Positions 18,468 through 29,556 of a stretch of DNA of 64,000 bases are shown piece after piece. Each line of letters opens with the position of its first letter. Within the stretch, counting starts at the first letter, position 1. The position numbers were made by a program, and so were the translations under genes. Source of the stretch: Bremerella sp. JC817 (GTDB lineage: Bacteria; Planctomycetota; Planctomycetia; Pirellulales; Pirellulaceae); assembly GCF_040718835.1 (NCBI RefSeq), contig NZ_JBFEFG010000280.1, positions 930,001 to 994,000 on the forward strand, written 5' to 3'. Under the pieces are notes generated by a model. It worked only from the letters and a program-made list of their open reading frames with translations. It was not told the DNA's origin and made no database searches.

Positions 18468-19604
18468 CTACTTCATCGGTTCGGCCGTAGGGATCTTCAG
18501 CTTCGTCGGATCAAGCTCGACATGCTTGATCGTTTCGCGGCGATAGGTGTAGACGATATGCACCTTGCCGTCGGCAGTCTGAATGACGGCCGGGTACGAG
18601 TACTCGCCAGGCTGGCGTTCCAAGGTCAGTAGCGGATGCCAGGCCTGACCATCTTCCGAGATCGCCACGTTCAGCATGTTACGACCGGCGGGAAAATCCG
18701 ATTCACGAACGGTGTGGTTGTAGACCAGCAGTTGGCGACCATCGGCCAGCGTGACCGCATCGGTTCCGGAATTTGGGTTCGGCAGTTCGGTCGGGCTAAG
18801 GGCGCTCCAGGTCTTGCCACCATCTTGCGACCAGCCGGAAGCAACGACGTTTTCTCGTGTTCGGCAAAGGATCTGCATCCGGCCATCCTGATAGGTCAGG
18901 ATGCTAGGCTGGATGGCATTGAACAGTTTGGCGTCGTTGATCGGGCCGATCACTTCCCAGGTTTGACCTAGGTCTTTAGTCGCCTCGAAGTGGACTCGCC
19001 AGCCCTTGGTCTCGGTGCTGGAAGGACACAAAATCGTGCCATCCGCCAACTGGATCGGCTTGTTCTTCACAGGGCCCAGCAAGTGACCGATCGCTTCGTT
19101 CTCGCCCAGTCGCTTGGGCTCGCTCCAGGTCGCGCCGTTGTCGGTCGATGTCATCAGCATGCCCCACCAACTGGTTGGGCTGGGGCCGACTTTATAGAAC
19201 AGCATCAGCGGTCCTTCTTTCGGTTGAAAGAGGATCGGGTTCCAGGTTGGGTAACGCAGTTCTTCCGATTCGACGCCATTGGCGACCTCAACCGGAGTGG
19301 TCCAGCCTTCGGGCGTGTGACGGGAAACCCAGATGCCGACGTCTGGGTTCTTTTCATGCGTTCCGCCAAACCACGCCGCAACCAGGCCTTCTGGCGTTTC
19401 GACGATGGTCGAAGCGTGGCTGTTGGGGGTTGGGCGGTTCTCGGCCGGAAAGATGTATTCAGACATGACAAACGCTGGCGTCTCGGGGCCGACGACGTTT
19501 GGCAGCTTCGGTGCCTTGGCATCCGCGGCTTGAACAAGGTGGGTGCCGGCCAGTAGCGAGGCTACCAGGGCAACGATTCCGATTGATTTTAAGGTCAGGT
19601 TCAT
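18468..19604 (-). CDS. Secreted sialidase-like (BNR repeat) protein
   Basis: From the ATG at 19602-19604 the protein has 378 residues and a signal peptide ending near QAADA. It carries Asp-box repeats of the S-x-D-x-G-x-T-W type: STDNGATW, TKDLGQTW, SQDGGKTW, and a weak SEDGQAW. The early ENRPTPNSHASTIVE segment and WFGGTHEKNPD fit the exo-alpha-sialidase-like glycoside hydrolase family common in planctomycetes. The fold is a six-bladed propeller. Substrate is unknown and sialic acid is not implied. An upstream in-frame start at 19688 is less likely. Confidence 0.88.
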   Translation of the reverse strand: MNLTLKSIGIVALVASLLAGTHLVQAADAKAPKLPNVVGPETPAFVMSEYIFPAENRPTPNSHASTIVETPEGLVAAWFGGTHEKNPDVGIWVSRHTPEGWTTPVEVANGVESEELRYPTWNPILFQPKEGPLMLFYKVGPSPTSWWGMLMTSTDNGATWSEPKRLGENEAIGHLLGPVKNKPIQLADGTILCPSSTETKGWRVHFEATKDLGQTWEVIGPINDAKLFNAIQPSILTYQDGRMQILCRTRENVVASGWSQDGGKTWSALSPTELPNPNSGTDAVTLADGRQLLVYNHTVRESDFPAGRNMLNVAISEDGQAWHPLLTLERQPGEYSYPAVIQTADGKVHIVYTYRRETIKHVELDPTKLKIPTAEPMK

Positions 19605-19784
19605 GGCAATGCTGAGCAGTCGTTTGGGACTGGAAGTCTTGAGAGCAAGTGGGGCGGGGTGCGCGATGGGTTCACGCAGATGCACCAATGTTCGGACATT
19701 CGGCCAACCGTGTCAAAGCGAATCGGACAGGCAAAATTTGATCGGTCGAGATTTGTTCAAATCTACCCTAAGAAATGCGCGCAC

Positions 19785-19818
19785 GAAAAAACCCTCGGAG
19801 GGAAGATCCATCCGAGGG
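19785..19818 (-). terminator. Intrinsic terminator of gap
   Basis: CCCTCGGA (19792-19799) pairs with TCCGAGGG (19811-19818). On the minus strand it is followed by a run of T residues (A-run at about 19785-19791). It lies 33 bases past the gap stop. Confidence 0.85.
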
Positions 19819-19850
19819 TTTTGATGGTTTTGGCGGTTAAACCGGGCGAA

Positions 19851-21090
<1,240 letters not shown>

Positions 21091-21096
21091 AAGGCG

Positions 21097-21125
21097 ATTA
21101 TACGACCCCTTAATTTGATACACAA
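21097..21125 (-). promoter_or_regulatory. Probable gap promoter
   Basis: On the minus strand TTGTGT (21120-21125) and a perfect TATAAT (21097-21102) are spaced 17 bases apart. The -35 element is weak, but the -10 and spacing are ideal. Confidence 0.6.
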
Positions 21126-21325
21126 GCGGCGTAAGGGGATCCGTCTAGAAGTGGGGCAACTGGCTTGCTAGGGGTGCGATCGGCCCGATAAAGCCGCTTT
21201 AGTGTGCACGAAGATGCCTCAGGTATAGGCAGAAATATTGCTTCTTCAGATATTCATCTGATTTTTCATCCGCCGAGAATGGTGTCCCTCGGCGAGCGAA
21301 GCGAATCGGAACCGAATCGAGCCCT

Positions 21326-21577
21326 TTATCGAGCCAGCGCGGCCGAATGATCGTGCGTGAGAGAATTGTCCGCGATCTTACCCGACAATGGTTGGTCGGT
21401 ATCTGACATCGCGTCGGGAGGGGTGATCGAACTGCCGAATATCTTATGAATCCCGAACAAAATCGCGAAGACCGCACCCCAGGCCAACGGATACATCAGG
21501 ATGCCTGGCCCCAGAACAAAGGCCCCCAGCACACACCATAGGGCGGCAATCGACGCTAAAAGAGATACCAATTTCAT
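21326..21577 (-). CDS. Small two-pass membrane protein
   Basis: An 83-residue protein with two hydrophobic segments (about 4-26 and 31-48) and a polar, His/Asp-containing tail. AAGGAG lies 10 bases before the ATG. No family is recognised. It is divergent from the symporter gene. Confidence 0.65.
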   Translation of the reverse strand: MKLVSLLASIAALWCVLGAFVLGPGILMYPLAWGAVFAILFGIHKIFGSSITPPDAMSDTDQPLSGKIADNSLTHDHSAALAR

Positions 21578-21869
21578 AGCTATTCATCTCCTTGGCGAAG
21601 CAGCGAACGTTTCACTCCTCGAAACGACCAGTTGGCCACTCTGGTAAATAGTGCCGCATTGGTGGCCATCTATGGGAATTATACGCTCCGGGTAGCAAGG
21701 GGGACCACACAAACTTTTCCAGCAAATCCGAGTCCAAATGTCGCTGTGGTCGCAATATATGGCTCTCACGCAGTAATTTATGGCCTTCTTGTCTGGGTTT
21801 TCGGTTGTTGGGTCGGTTATCTTAGGCGGTCAACTAGCAATGCCGCGGCAATCCGAGGGAGGAACCCGA
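21578..21869. other. Divergent intergenic region upstream of the symporter
   Basis: About 290 bases between two divergent starts. An in-frame open stretch reaches back to 21780, but the symporter start at 21870 has the better ribosome-binding site. I see no further feature. Confidence 0.4.
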
Positions 21870-23444
21870 ATGAGCGACACCCAAGATAAACCCCATACCG
21901 ACAACAGCATGCGAGGTCTGATCCTCATCCTGGTGGGCATCTTCTTAGGTGTGACGCTGGGCCTGGTCTATGGGAAGTCGATGTGGCTGGCCTCGGAAGG
22001 TCCCGAGAAGCAACTGACTCGTCTCGAGAAAACGATCGAGCAAAAAGAGGCGGACGCTGCCAGGTTCCGCGAGCAAGCGAAGACCGAGACCGATCCGCAA
22101 GAAGTTCAGCGGCTCAATAAAGAGGCCGACCGTCTGGAAGGGCAGTTGCCCAAGATCCAGGCCCGCATCGACGCGACCCGCGATACGGTCCAGGAGGTCG
22201 AGAAAGAAAAGGCTGCCGGCAACCTCGGCGTGCCGCAAGGCATTTACATCATCTGCGAGTTCTGTGGCGACTTGTTCCTGCAGGTCCTCAAGTTGTTGGT
22301 CATTCCGCTGGTGGTCACCAGCATGATCAGTGGGATCACTTCGCTGGGGGACGTTCGCAAGATGGGCCGCGTCGGTTTGTCGACGATCATCTATTACTTT
22401 AGCACCGGGGCGATCGCGGTATTCATCGGCATTCTGCTGGTGGTCATCATTCAGCCAGGGAACTCGGCCGACGATACCTTCGCGTATCGAACCGACTCGG
22501 TCGAAGCGAAGCAAGGGCAGACGACCATTGAAGTCTTCCTCGATGTCTTCCGTGGTCGTGAAGGAGATCCTGGCAGTGGTATGTTCCCGTCGAACTTGTT
22601 TCTGGCGGCGACCAACACCAACGTGCTGGCGTTGATCGTGTTCGCAATCGTCTTTGGTGGTGCTTTGACGACGCTCGGGGAGGAAGGGATGCTAGTCATC
22701 CGCTTCTTCAACGTCTGCAACGAGGCGGTCATGAAGATGGTGCACATGGTGATGATGTTTGCGCCGATAGGTATCTTCGGGCTGGTCTCTTCCAACATCG
22801 CCAAGAACGGCGGCGCGGCAGGCTTCCTCGAACAGCTGCAAGCGATCGGCTGGTACGTCGGAACGGTGGTGATTGGTTTGCTGTTGCACTCGATCGTGCT
22901 GGCTACGCTTCTGTGGGCGTTGGGCAAGCGGAATCCGTTCGTGTACACGTTCAACTTGTTGCGGGCCTTGTTGACCTCGGTCAGTACCGCCAGCAGCGCG
23001 GCGACCTTGCCGGTGACGATGGAATGCGTGGAAGAGAACAACGGCGTCTCGAATCGCTCGGCTTCGTTCGTGTTGCCATTGGGGGCAACCATCAACATGG
23101 ATGGTACCGCGTTGTATGAAGCAGTCGCGGTGATCTTCATCGCCCAGACGCTCGGCATTCATCTCGATATGGCCGACCTGGTGATCATCTTCCTGACGGC
23201 GTCGCTGGCGGCGGTTGGTGCGGCCGGTATTCCGGAAGCTGGCCTGGTGACGATGGTCATCGTGCTGCAAGCCGTGGGGCTGCCATTAACCGGTATCGGT
23301 ACGATCCTGGCGATCGACTGGTTCCTGGATCGCTTGCGAACGACTGTCAACGTCTACGGCGACGCTTGTGGTGCCGGGATCATCGACACGATGGTCGTGC
23401 AGAAACAGCAAGCCGAGGCAGAAGCGGCCGCGGCGCCTGGTTAG
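21870..23444 (+). CDS. Dicarboxylate/amino acid:cation symporter (DAACS family)
   Basis: With the ATG at 21870 (GAGGGAGG 7 bases upstream) the protein has 524 residues. It shows the DAACS hallmarks: IIFGGAL-type helix (VFGGAL), the serine-rich STASSAATLP re-entrant loop, and the PLGATINMDGTAL motif of helix 7. The family imports glutamate, aspartate or C4-dicarboxylates with Na+ or H+. A highly charged coiled coil of roughly 80 residues (about 38-115) is inserted between the first and second membrane helices, where most relatives have a short loop. Its stop overlaps the GspE-like gene stop by 4 bases, in convergent orientation. Confidence 0.93.
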   Translation: MSDTQDKPHTDNSMRGLILILVGIFLGVTLGLVYGKSMWLASEGPEKQLTRLEKTIEQKEADAARFREQAKTETDPQEVQRLNKEADRLEGQLPKIQARIDATRDTVQEVEKEKAAGNLGVPQGIYIICEFCGDLFLQVLKLLVIPLVVTSMISGITSLGDVRKMGRVGLSTIIYYFSTGAIAVFIGILLVVIIQPGNSADDTFAYRTDSVEAKQGQTTIEVFLDVFRGREGDPGSGMFPSNLFLAATNTNVLALIVFAIVFGGALTTLGEEGMLVIRFFNVCNEAVMKMVHMVMMFAPIGIFGLVSSNIAKNGGAAGFLEQLQAIGWYVGTVVIGLLLHSIVLATLLWALGKRNPFVYTFNLLRALLTSVSTASSAATLPVTMECVEENNGVSNRSASFVLPLGATINMDGTALYEAVAVIFIAQTLGIHLDMADLVIIFLTASLAAVGAAGIPEAGLVTMVIVLQAVGLPLTGIGTILAIDWFLDRLRTTVNVYGDACGAGIIDTMVVQKQQAEAEAAAAPG

Positions 23445-24649
23445 CCGGACGAAGGCATTTCGCGAAAACCAAGCACCCGGCGAATCTCCGCCGGGCTGGT
23501 GATGCCGGCCGCAAGCATGGCTTCGGCTTGCTCCCACCGCGAAGCCATGCCTGCTTCATGAGCCCAGGCTTCAATCATGGCCGTTGTCGCCGACTCGAGT
23601 TCGGCTTGGGCCAATCGATGCTTGTGCGGGACGAGCCATTCCCCGAGAAGCGTTCGTCCCAGGTAGCCGGTGCCTCGGCATTTCTCGCAGCCGACCGGCT
23701 GACGCATCCCTTCCAGGCGGAAGCCGTATCGCTGCGGCTCTTCGCAAGCAACCGCACAGTCGCACAGCTTGCGAACCAGCCGTTGATGCAGCACGCCGAG
23801 TAAGGCCGACTGGATCATGTAGGTGGGAATGTTCATGTCGATCAGTCGTCGGATCGCTTCGGCAGCGCTGCCGCTGTGAAACGTGCTGACGACTAACTGC
23901 CCGGTTAAGCTGGCCTGCATGGCCGTTTCGACGGTGACCGGATCACGCATCTCGCCGACCAGGATCACTTCCGGATCTTGTCGCATCAGGCTGCGAAGTC
24001 CCGTGGCGAAATCGAACCCGGCCGAAGGACGGATGTGACTTTGCGAGATGCCTGGGATTTCGGTTTCGATCGGATCTTCCAGGGTGACGATGCTGCGTCC
24101 GCCATCTTCCAGCGAGTCGATATGTCGCAAGCAGGCATAAGCAGTCGTCGACTTGCCGCTGCCAGCTGGTCCGGCGATCAGGATCATGCCGGATGACTCT
24201 TGCAGCAGGCTGGCCAGTTCGCTGGTGGTGGCGGTGTCGAGCCCGAGATCTTCCAGGTGATGCAGCGTTTCTTTCTGCCACAAGATACGAATGACGACCC
24301 GTTCGCCATGCAGGGCCGGGAAGGTGCTCACGCGAACTTCGTGTCCATGGGAAAGCTCGCTGACGCGGCCTTCCTGCGGGATGTCGGTGCGATAGGTGAG
24401 CAGGCCTGCCATGATCTTCAGCCGAGCAGACGTGTCGGTTTTCTCGCCACGCGGAAGATTGCCGACCGTTTGCAGCACCCCATCGATTCGCAGCTTCACG
24501 TCGAAGCCTTGCGCGGTCGGCTGCAAGTGAACGTCGCTGGCTTCCAATTGGATCGCGCCAGCCAGCAAGGTCTCGACCACACCTTCGGCGTAGGTGTCTT
24601 TGGTGCGGTCGTGGCGGAGTAGTTGCTGGTGAAGTTCAGACAGTTGCAT
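23441..24649 (-). CDS. Type II secretion / type IV pilus ATPase, GspE/PulE-like
   Basis: The 402-residue ATPase has Walker A GPAGSGKST (160-168), an Asp box with TLEDPIE, a Walker B ILVGEMRDP, the His box STFHSGSAAEA and a CxxC zinc motif region (CDC...CEKC). It lacks the usual GspE N-terminal domain, so it is a short PulE-type enzyme that would power pseudopilin assembly or retraction. It may work with the DUF1559 and PilM-like proteins near 44-52 kb, but no gene links them here. Confidence 0.93.
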   Translation of the reverse strand: MQLSELHQQLLRHDRTKDTYAEGVVETLLAGAIQLEASDVHLQPTAQGFDVKLRIDGVLQTVGNLPRGEKTDTSARLKIMAGLLTYRTDIPQEGRVSELSHGHEVRVSTFPALHGERVVIRILWQKETLHHLEDLGLDTATTSELASLLQESSGMILIAGPAGSGKSTTAYACLRHIDSLEDGGRSIVTLEDPIETEIPGISQSHIRPSAGFDFATGLRSLMRQDPEVILVGEMRDPVTVETAMQASLTGQLVVSTFHSGSAAEAIRRLIDMNIPTYMIQSALLGVLHQRLVRKLCDCAVACEEPQRYGFRLEGMRQPVGCEKCRGTGYLGRTLLGEWLVPHKHRLAQAELESATTAMIEAWAHEAGMASRWEQAEAMLAAGITSPAEIRRVLGFREMPSSG

Positions 24650-24679
24650 CGGATAGTTCGCCCTGGGGGAAGAGGTCTC

Positions 24680-25477
24680 TCAGTCTATCGTCGCTTGCCA
24701 GGCGATGACAAACAACCCAACCGCAAAACACCACCACGCGAACCAGTGCAGGCGACCACGCTGGACCACCTTGATCAGCAGCACCAGCGAGAACCATCCC
24801 ACCACAAACGAAATGGCCGCACCCAGCAGCAGTAGCCAAGCCGGTGTTTTCGAGGCGTGGTCCCAGTCGCCGATGCTCTTGGCGACTTTCAACGTGATGG
24901 CACCCAGAATGGCCGGGACCGCCATCAGGAACGAGAACGTCGCGGCCCCTTCGCGGGAAAGCCCCAGGGCCTGGCCGCTGCAAATGGTCGAACCGCTGCG
25001 CGAAATGCCGGGCAAGATTGCCAACGCTTGGGCACAGCCGATCCACCAGGCTTGCGACCACGAGGTTTGTTCGTAGGTTCGTTCTGTCTGCGGAAGTCGC
25101 TGCGACAGAAGCAGAATCGTTCCGGTCACCAGAAAACAAATTCCGGCGACCAGCGGCGACTCGAGCAGCGAGTCGGTATCGGTTGCCTTCAAAACCAACG
25201 CCGCGATCACGGCCGGAATGGTCGCGACCACCAGCAACAACAAAAGCCGCCGGTCTTTGGTCAGGGCTTCGTAAAGCTGCTGACGATAGACCACCAGGAT
25301 CGATCCTAACGTGCCGGCATGCAGCACGATGTTCAGCCCCACCAGGTCGAAGTGGTCGGCGTCGGCATCGAGCAGCGTGGCCAACACCACCAGGTGCCCT
25401 GACGAACTGATCGGCAGGAACTCGGCGACGCCTTGGACGATCGCCAGCACGATGATCTGCCAGACAGGTAAATCCAC
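24680..25477 (-). CDS. uppP: Undecaprenyl-diphosphatase UppP (BacA)
   Basis: From the GTG at 25475-25477 (GGGAAG about 8 bases upstream) the protein has 265 residues and about eight membrane helices. It carries the active-site segments VQGVAEFLPISSSGH (residues 14-28) and LPGISRSGST. The enzyme recycles the lipid carrier for peptidoglycan precursors and can give bacitracin tolerance. The frame stays open upstream for 58 codons, but that part is not conserved. It lies 30 bases upstream of the GspE-like gene on the same strand. Confidence 0.95.
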   Translation of the reverse strand: MDLPVWQIIVLAIVQGVAEFLPISSSGHLVVLATLLDADADHFDLVGLNIVLHAGTLGSILVVYRQQLYEALTKDRRLLLLLVVATIPAVIAALVLKATDTDSLLESPLVAGICFLVTGTILLLSQRLPQTERTYEQTSWSQAWWIGCAQALAILPGISRSGSTICSGQALGLSREGAATFSFLMAVPAILGAITLKVAKSIGDWDHASKTPAWLLLLGAAISFVVGWFSLVLLIKVVQRGRLHWFAWWCFAVGLFVIAWQATID

Positions 25478-25656
25478 GAAAGATACTTCCCGAAGTCGAA
25501 TCGTTTGCACATACGTGCCAAAGAGAGCGCTTTCCGATGAAAGCCGAGGCACAAGATAGTTTTCGCCGTAGAGAAAGAAGCGGCGAGTGAGGCCTGGTGG
25601 TTTGTCAGGCTCGGCACCGATCGCAATCGTTGCGATCGGCAGATCCGGCATGTTCG

Positions 25657-28600
25657 TTACGGAGATTCTTCCGCAGCAGGTTCGCTTGCCGGCGTGACTG
25701 GTTCAGCAACCGCCAGCGGAGCGACCTCGATGTAGCGAACTACTGTTCCGATTCGTCCGGAACCATGGGCGTCGATCAGCAAGCGATAACGGCCGGGCTC
25801 TTGTGGCAAATCGACCGGAATCGAGACCCGGCCGTCGGAGTTGGTCGAAAGACGTGGCTGCCACAAGATCGGTTGCGGAAGCAGCTTTCGGCGAAGCGAT
25901 TCCGATTCCGCTGGGATCGGATTATCGGCTGTCTGGGCCTTCAGTTCCATCGCTCGGCGTGGTTCCTGCATGCCCATTCCTTCCATCCCCATGCCTCGCA
26001 TGTCACCGATGCCGCTCATGCCGGCATCGGCGGCTCGGGCCTGACTTCGCATCGCTCCCGGCATGCCTGCGCCAGGCATCGCACCGCCATAGCCACCCTT
26101 GGCGAGATTGTCGACGCTTGGTCGGCCCGTCTTCAAATTGATTTGTTGCTGTTCGAGTGCGATGCCATTGCGTTGGAACTCTGCCGCCGGCTGCAGCAGC
26201 TTCGCCGCGCTGACTTTCGGAGCACCTTTTCGTAGGGCACCATCTGGCAGCGAGCGTTCTTCGATAATCGCTTTCGCGTCGCTCAAGTCGTGGCGGTCGG
26301 CCATCATTGGTTTGGCGATCGGTTCGTTCAGCGCGACCATGTCAGGGATCGCCTTCGTCGTGCTCATGCTCGGCAGCGAAAGGTTCAGCGACATCATGCC
26401 CCACAGTATCGCGCCGAGGGCGACCAGCAGGCCAGGACCCCAAACCTTGATCTTCGACATGCCTTGCAGCACGGCCAAAGCGATCAAGCAAACAATCAGC
26501 ACACTGCCGGCGATCGACAGAAGCCAACTGGAGGTGAGGCGAACTTGTTCGAGCTGATTCTCCCAGTCCGAATGCAGGGCAGCGATCGCCTTCTGATAGT
26601 CGGTCGCGATCGCCTTCTTGTTACTGCGTCGTAGCAAGGGAAGATCGACTGAGGTGTCAGGCAACGCATCGGCTGCTGGAGCCATCCCGAACGCCATGGC
26701 TCCCATGGAATCGACTTGCGTGGCATCGTTTCGCCACGACGAAAGGGCGAGCACCTGGTCGAACCAGACGGTGTCTTGTTCCAAATCGCGAACGTTGTCA
26801 GGCATGCCGGCAGCACCGCGAGGAACCTGAACGCGACGATTGAGGAACAGTTCCCCTTCCAGTCCCAGCGGTTGCTGCGATTGGGGAAGAACGTCCGACA
26901 AACGTTCCATCTGCACACCCAGCGTGGCCGGGGCAGGGGAATCGTATTCGTCGGTAACCGCAACTTGCAGATCTAGCTTTTGACCTGGCTGGGCGACCGT
27001 TGGCAGGCCATCGACAGCGATGTCGTACCGTTGAACCGGAATGCGATAGATGATGCGTTCCGCAATCAACTGCGGCTTCTGATCGGCGGTATCCTCGTCG
27101 TTCTCTTCCTGCGGGATGCTATAGAGCCGGACTCGCTGAGCACCGGTGGCCTCGGCAGGCAGATCGAGCTGAACCGGCTGCGTGATCGGAGCGTTTACGC
27201 CGACGTTCCAGACGTTATGTCCGATCGTGGCGTAGTCGTCACCGGCAACCAGCGCGAGCGTGGTGTTCGGCTGGGCGACGCGGACTTCTACTTCCAGTGG
27301 CTGGTCGGCGGGAGCGACCCCATTGTTGATTTGCAACGCGGCTGGCAATGGAAGGGCCTGAGCGATCGACTGCTGGATCGAATCTTTCGCGGTTTCGGAA
27401 ACTTCCAGCGTGTAATCTTGCATCGCTTCAGGAACGAACTCGAAGTAGCCGTATGCCTGCTCTGGCTTGTTGCTGGCAGCGACCTGAGCTTCCGGGGCAC
27501 CGTTGATCTGAAACTGCGGAGCTGTCTCCGGCTGATCGGCATCGACCCGGTTGGCCATGTAACGCAAGCGGTTTTTCACGCCGGCGACCAACTGGCCACC
27601 TTCCGGTTTCGCTTCGACGGGAGGCAACGCTGTGGCACGACTCAATAACGCAGCGCGGGCATTGTTGGATAGATTGTTACTGTAGACACTCTCGTATCGA
27701 CGCTGCGACTCCGCGAGGTAAGCGTCGTCGCCGTTCAGGTGATTGTCGACGACCGGGACGGCCCGCTGCTGATAAGCGTTTTGAAGCTGCGGACTTTGCA
27801 CACCGAGTTCGACGATCGGCGTTCGTTCGTCCGCCGGCAGCATCATTTGCCCTTGCGCGACACCCTTCAGCGTCGAACTCTCGGCACTGGCGATATGATT
27901 TTTGGGACCACCCTGGGCGAAGCTCCAGACGAAGTCGACATTGGCCGACTGGTCTCGATTGGTTTGTGGATCGAGGACGACCGCGCGGAAGTTGAGAAGC
28001 TCGCCCGGCTCGACCATTTCGCGATCGGTTTGCAGCACCGCAATTGGTTTCGGCGGAGCGACGGCCAGGTCGAGACCCAGTTCGCTCTTCGATTGGCCAT
28101 GCTTGGCAACCACTTCCAGCTTGGCGGCGCTCGAAACTTCGTCAGGTGGAATCTGGCAAACGACCTGGCCGTTGACCGCTTGCGTCAGGCCGTAATAAAC
28201 GGTGTTGCCTTCGGGTGACTTGAAGGTGTACTCGACTTCGGCATCGACGGGCTCGTCGGCGGCGTTCTCGACCGAGACATAGAAGTCGTTGCGAACGTCG
28301 GCCGCCATCAGCGATGGCCCGCTCACCGAGACGCTCAAGAAGTTGTTGGCCAGCGATTGTTGCTGCTTAGCCATCGCCAAGGTTTGTTCTTCGGTGTCGA
28401 TGCTCAGCCGTGGGTAACCCAAGGCGGCGATCAGCAAGCAGGCTGCCAGGGCGGCGACGACTTGTAGGGTTCGCGAAGTCCACGTGGCGGCACCCTTCGG
28501 AGTTGGACGATCGTCGTTGCGATCCGCTTCCCGCTTCCACTTGTCGTAGTCGGGCTGGGGCTGATTGATCCGGGTCACTTCGGCCAGCAGCTCGGTTCGT

Positions 28601-28737
28601 TCTTTCAGCTCGGCATATTCGCGGGCCAGCTCGCCATCGGAACTGATACGATCGACCAGCTCTGCGGATTCTTCATCCGAGAGTAGGCCGTATATCAGTT
28701 CCAGCATCTGCTGCTGGAGTAGCTCGCGATCGTTCAT
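25657..28737 (-). CDS. Large putative anti-sigma factor with macroglobulin-like domains
   Basis: The 1026-residue protein has, in order: a cytoplasmic helical start (1-85) like an anti-sigma domain, a membrane segment (about 90-107), beta-rich MG1/MG2-like repeats of the alpha-2-macroglobulin type (about 130-300), more beta domains to about 720, two further membrane segments (about 738-758 and 766-784), a Gly/Met-rich stretch (881-930), and a C-terminal segment beginning WQPRLSTNSDGRVSIPVDLP (959-978) like an A2M core. No CGEQ thioester motif is seen. It follows the ECF sigma gene by 62 bases on the same strand, the usual place for a cognate anti-sigma factor. The anti-sigma role is inference. 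Confidence 0.75.
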   Translation of the reverse strand: MNDRELLQQQMLELIYGLLSDEESAELVDRISSDGELAREYAELKERTELLAEVTRINQPQPDYDKWKREADRNDDRPTPKGAATWTSRTLQVVAALAACLLIAALGYPRLSIDTEEQTLAMAKQQQSLANNFLSVSVSGPSLMAADVRNDFYVSVENAADEPVDAEVEYTFKSPEGNTVYYGLTQAVNGQVVCQIPPDEVSSAAKLEVVAKHGQSKSELGLDLAVAPPKPIAVLQTDREMVEPGELLNFRAVVLDPQTNRDQSANVDFVWSFAQGGPKNHIASAESSTLKGVAQGQMMLPADERTPIVELGVQSPQLQNAYQQRAVPVVDNHLNGDDAYLAESQRRYESVYSNNLSNNARAALLSRATALPPVEAKPEGGQLVAGVKNRLRYMANRVDADQPETAPQFQINGAPEAQVAASNKPEQAYGYFEFVPEAMQDYTLEVSETAKDSIQQSIAQALPLPAALQINNGVAPADQPLEVEVRVAQPNTTLALVAGDDYATIGHNVWNVGVNAPITQPVQLDLPAEATGAQRVRLYSIPQEENDEDTADQKPQLIAERIIYRIPVQRYDIAVDGLPTVAQPGQKLDLQVAVTDEYDSPAPATLGVQMERLSDVLPQSQQPLGLEGELFLNRRVQVPRGAAGMPDNVRDLEQDTVWFDQVLALSSWRNDATQVDSMGAMAFGMAPAADALPDTSVDLPLLRRSNKKAIATDYQKAIAALHSDWENQLEQVRLTSSWLLSIAGSVLIVCLIALAVLQGMSKIKVWGPGLLVALGAILWGMMSLNLSLPSMSTTKAIPDMVALNEPIAKPMMADRHDLSDAKAIIEERSLPDGALRKGAPKVSAAKLLQPAAEFQRNGIALEQQQINLKTGRPSVDNLAKGGYGGAMPGAGMPGAMRSQARAADAGMSGIGDMRGMGMEGMGMQEPRRAMELKAQTADNPIPAESESLRRKLLPQPILWQPRLSTNSDGRVSIPVDLPQEPGRYRLLIDAHGSGRIGTVVRYIEVAPLAVAEPVTPASEPAAEESP

Positions 28738-28799
28738 GGTTAAATTTGTTGCTGCCGGGCACGAGTCGCCTCCGAGGCTTCTCGTACGCTGAAGGAAAG

Positions 28800-29366
28800 T
28801 TACAAGGGATTCTTTCGTGGTTGGTCTTCTGGGGCCAGATATTGTCGCAGGTGGGTCAGGGCCATACGCATTCGCGTCTTGACCGTTCCCAGCGGAATGG
28901 AAAGCGTCTCGGCGATTGCCTCGTACGTCAGGTCACCGTTCTGACGAAGCAGGAACACTTCCCGTTCTTCGTCTCGCAGTTCTGATACGGCAATCCGTAG
29001 GTGTTCCATTTGCTCGGACCTTTGAGCATGGAAGGCCGGGGTGGCCTCGTTGCTGGGAACCGCTTGCTGCTCGTCTCCCAGGGCCTGACGCTTCCGGCGC
29101 CAAGCCGTCATCCGCATATCGCGACCCGTATTCACGGCGATGCGGAAGATCCATGCCCTGACATTCTCAATTTCGGGAAGTTGATCTCGATGCCGCCAAC
29201 ACTTGATAAATGTTTCCTGAAGAGCGTCGTGCGCGTCCTCCATATTGCCCAAAAGGTGGTACAACGTGCCCAATAGTTCCCCGTGAAGACCCGAAAAATG
29301 GGACTCCAATAAATCCCCTCGGCTTTCCGATGGGGGGGAACTGCTTGCACGACGCGGATGCTCCAC
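28800..29366 (-). CDS. ECF-type RNA polymerase sigma factor
   Basis: The 188-residue protein has sigma region 2 (DAHDALQETFIKCWRHRDQLPEI, split; region near residues 35-75) with an RAWIFRIAVNTGRD segment, and region 4 (REVFLLRQNGDLTYEAIAETL, then GTVKTRMRMAL). This is the ECF layout without regions 1 and 3. It starts at GTG (29364-29366) with AAAGG about 7 bases upstream. The large anti-sigma-like gene follows directly, so its activity is probably controlled by that protein. It is divergent from another sigma gene, 190 bases away. Confidence 0.92.
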   Translation of the reverse strand: MEHPRRASSSPPSESRGDLLESHFSGLHGELLGTLYHLLGNMEDAHDALQETFIKCWRHRDQLPEIENVRAWIFRIAVNTGRDMRMTAWRRKRQALGDEQQAVPSNEATPAFHAQRSEQMEHLRIAVSELRDEEREVFLLRQNGDLTYEAIAETLSIPLGTVKTRMRMALTHLRQYLAPEDQPRKNPL

Positions 29367-29556
29367 AATGGGCCTTTATGCTTAACTAGACGAAGTGACC
29401 GGGGAAAACGATTCCGCCCAGGCACCGATTTTTTAGCAGAATGGATGCGTTTTAACACCAGATTGCCCGGTTTTGTGGGTTAATGCCGGTCTAGTTCCCC
29501 CGGAATTCTACCTTGGCGGCTTGCTGCCTACCCCTCTCGACCAAAATAATAACAGT

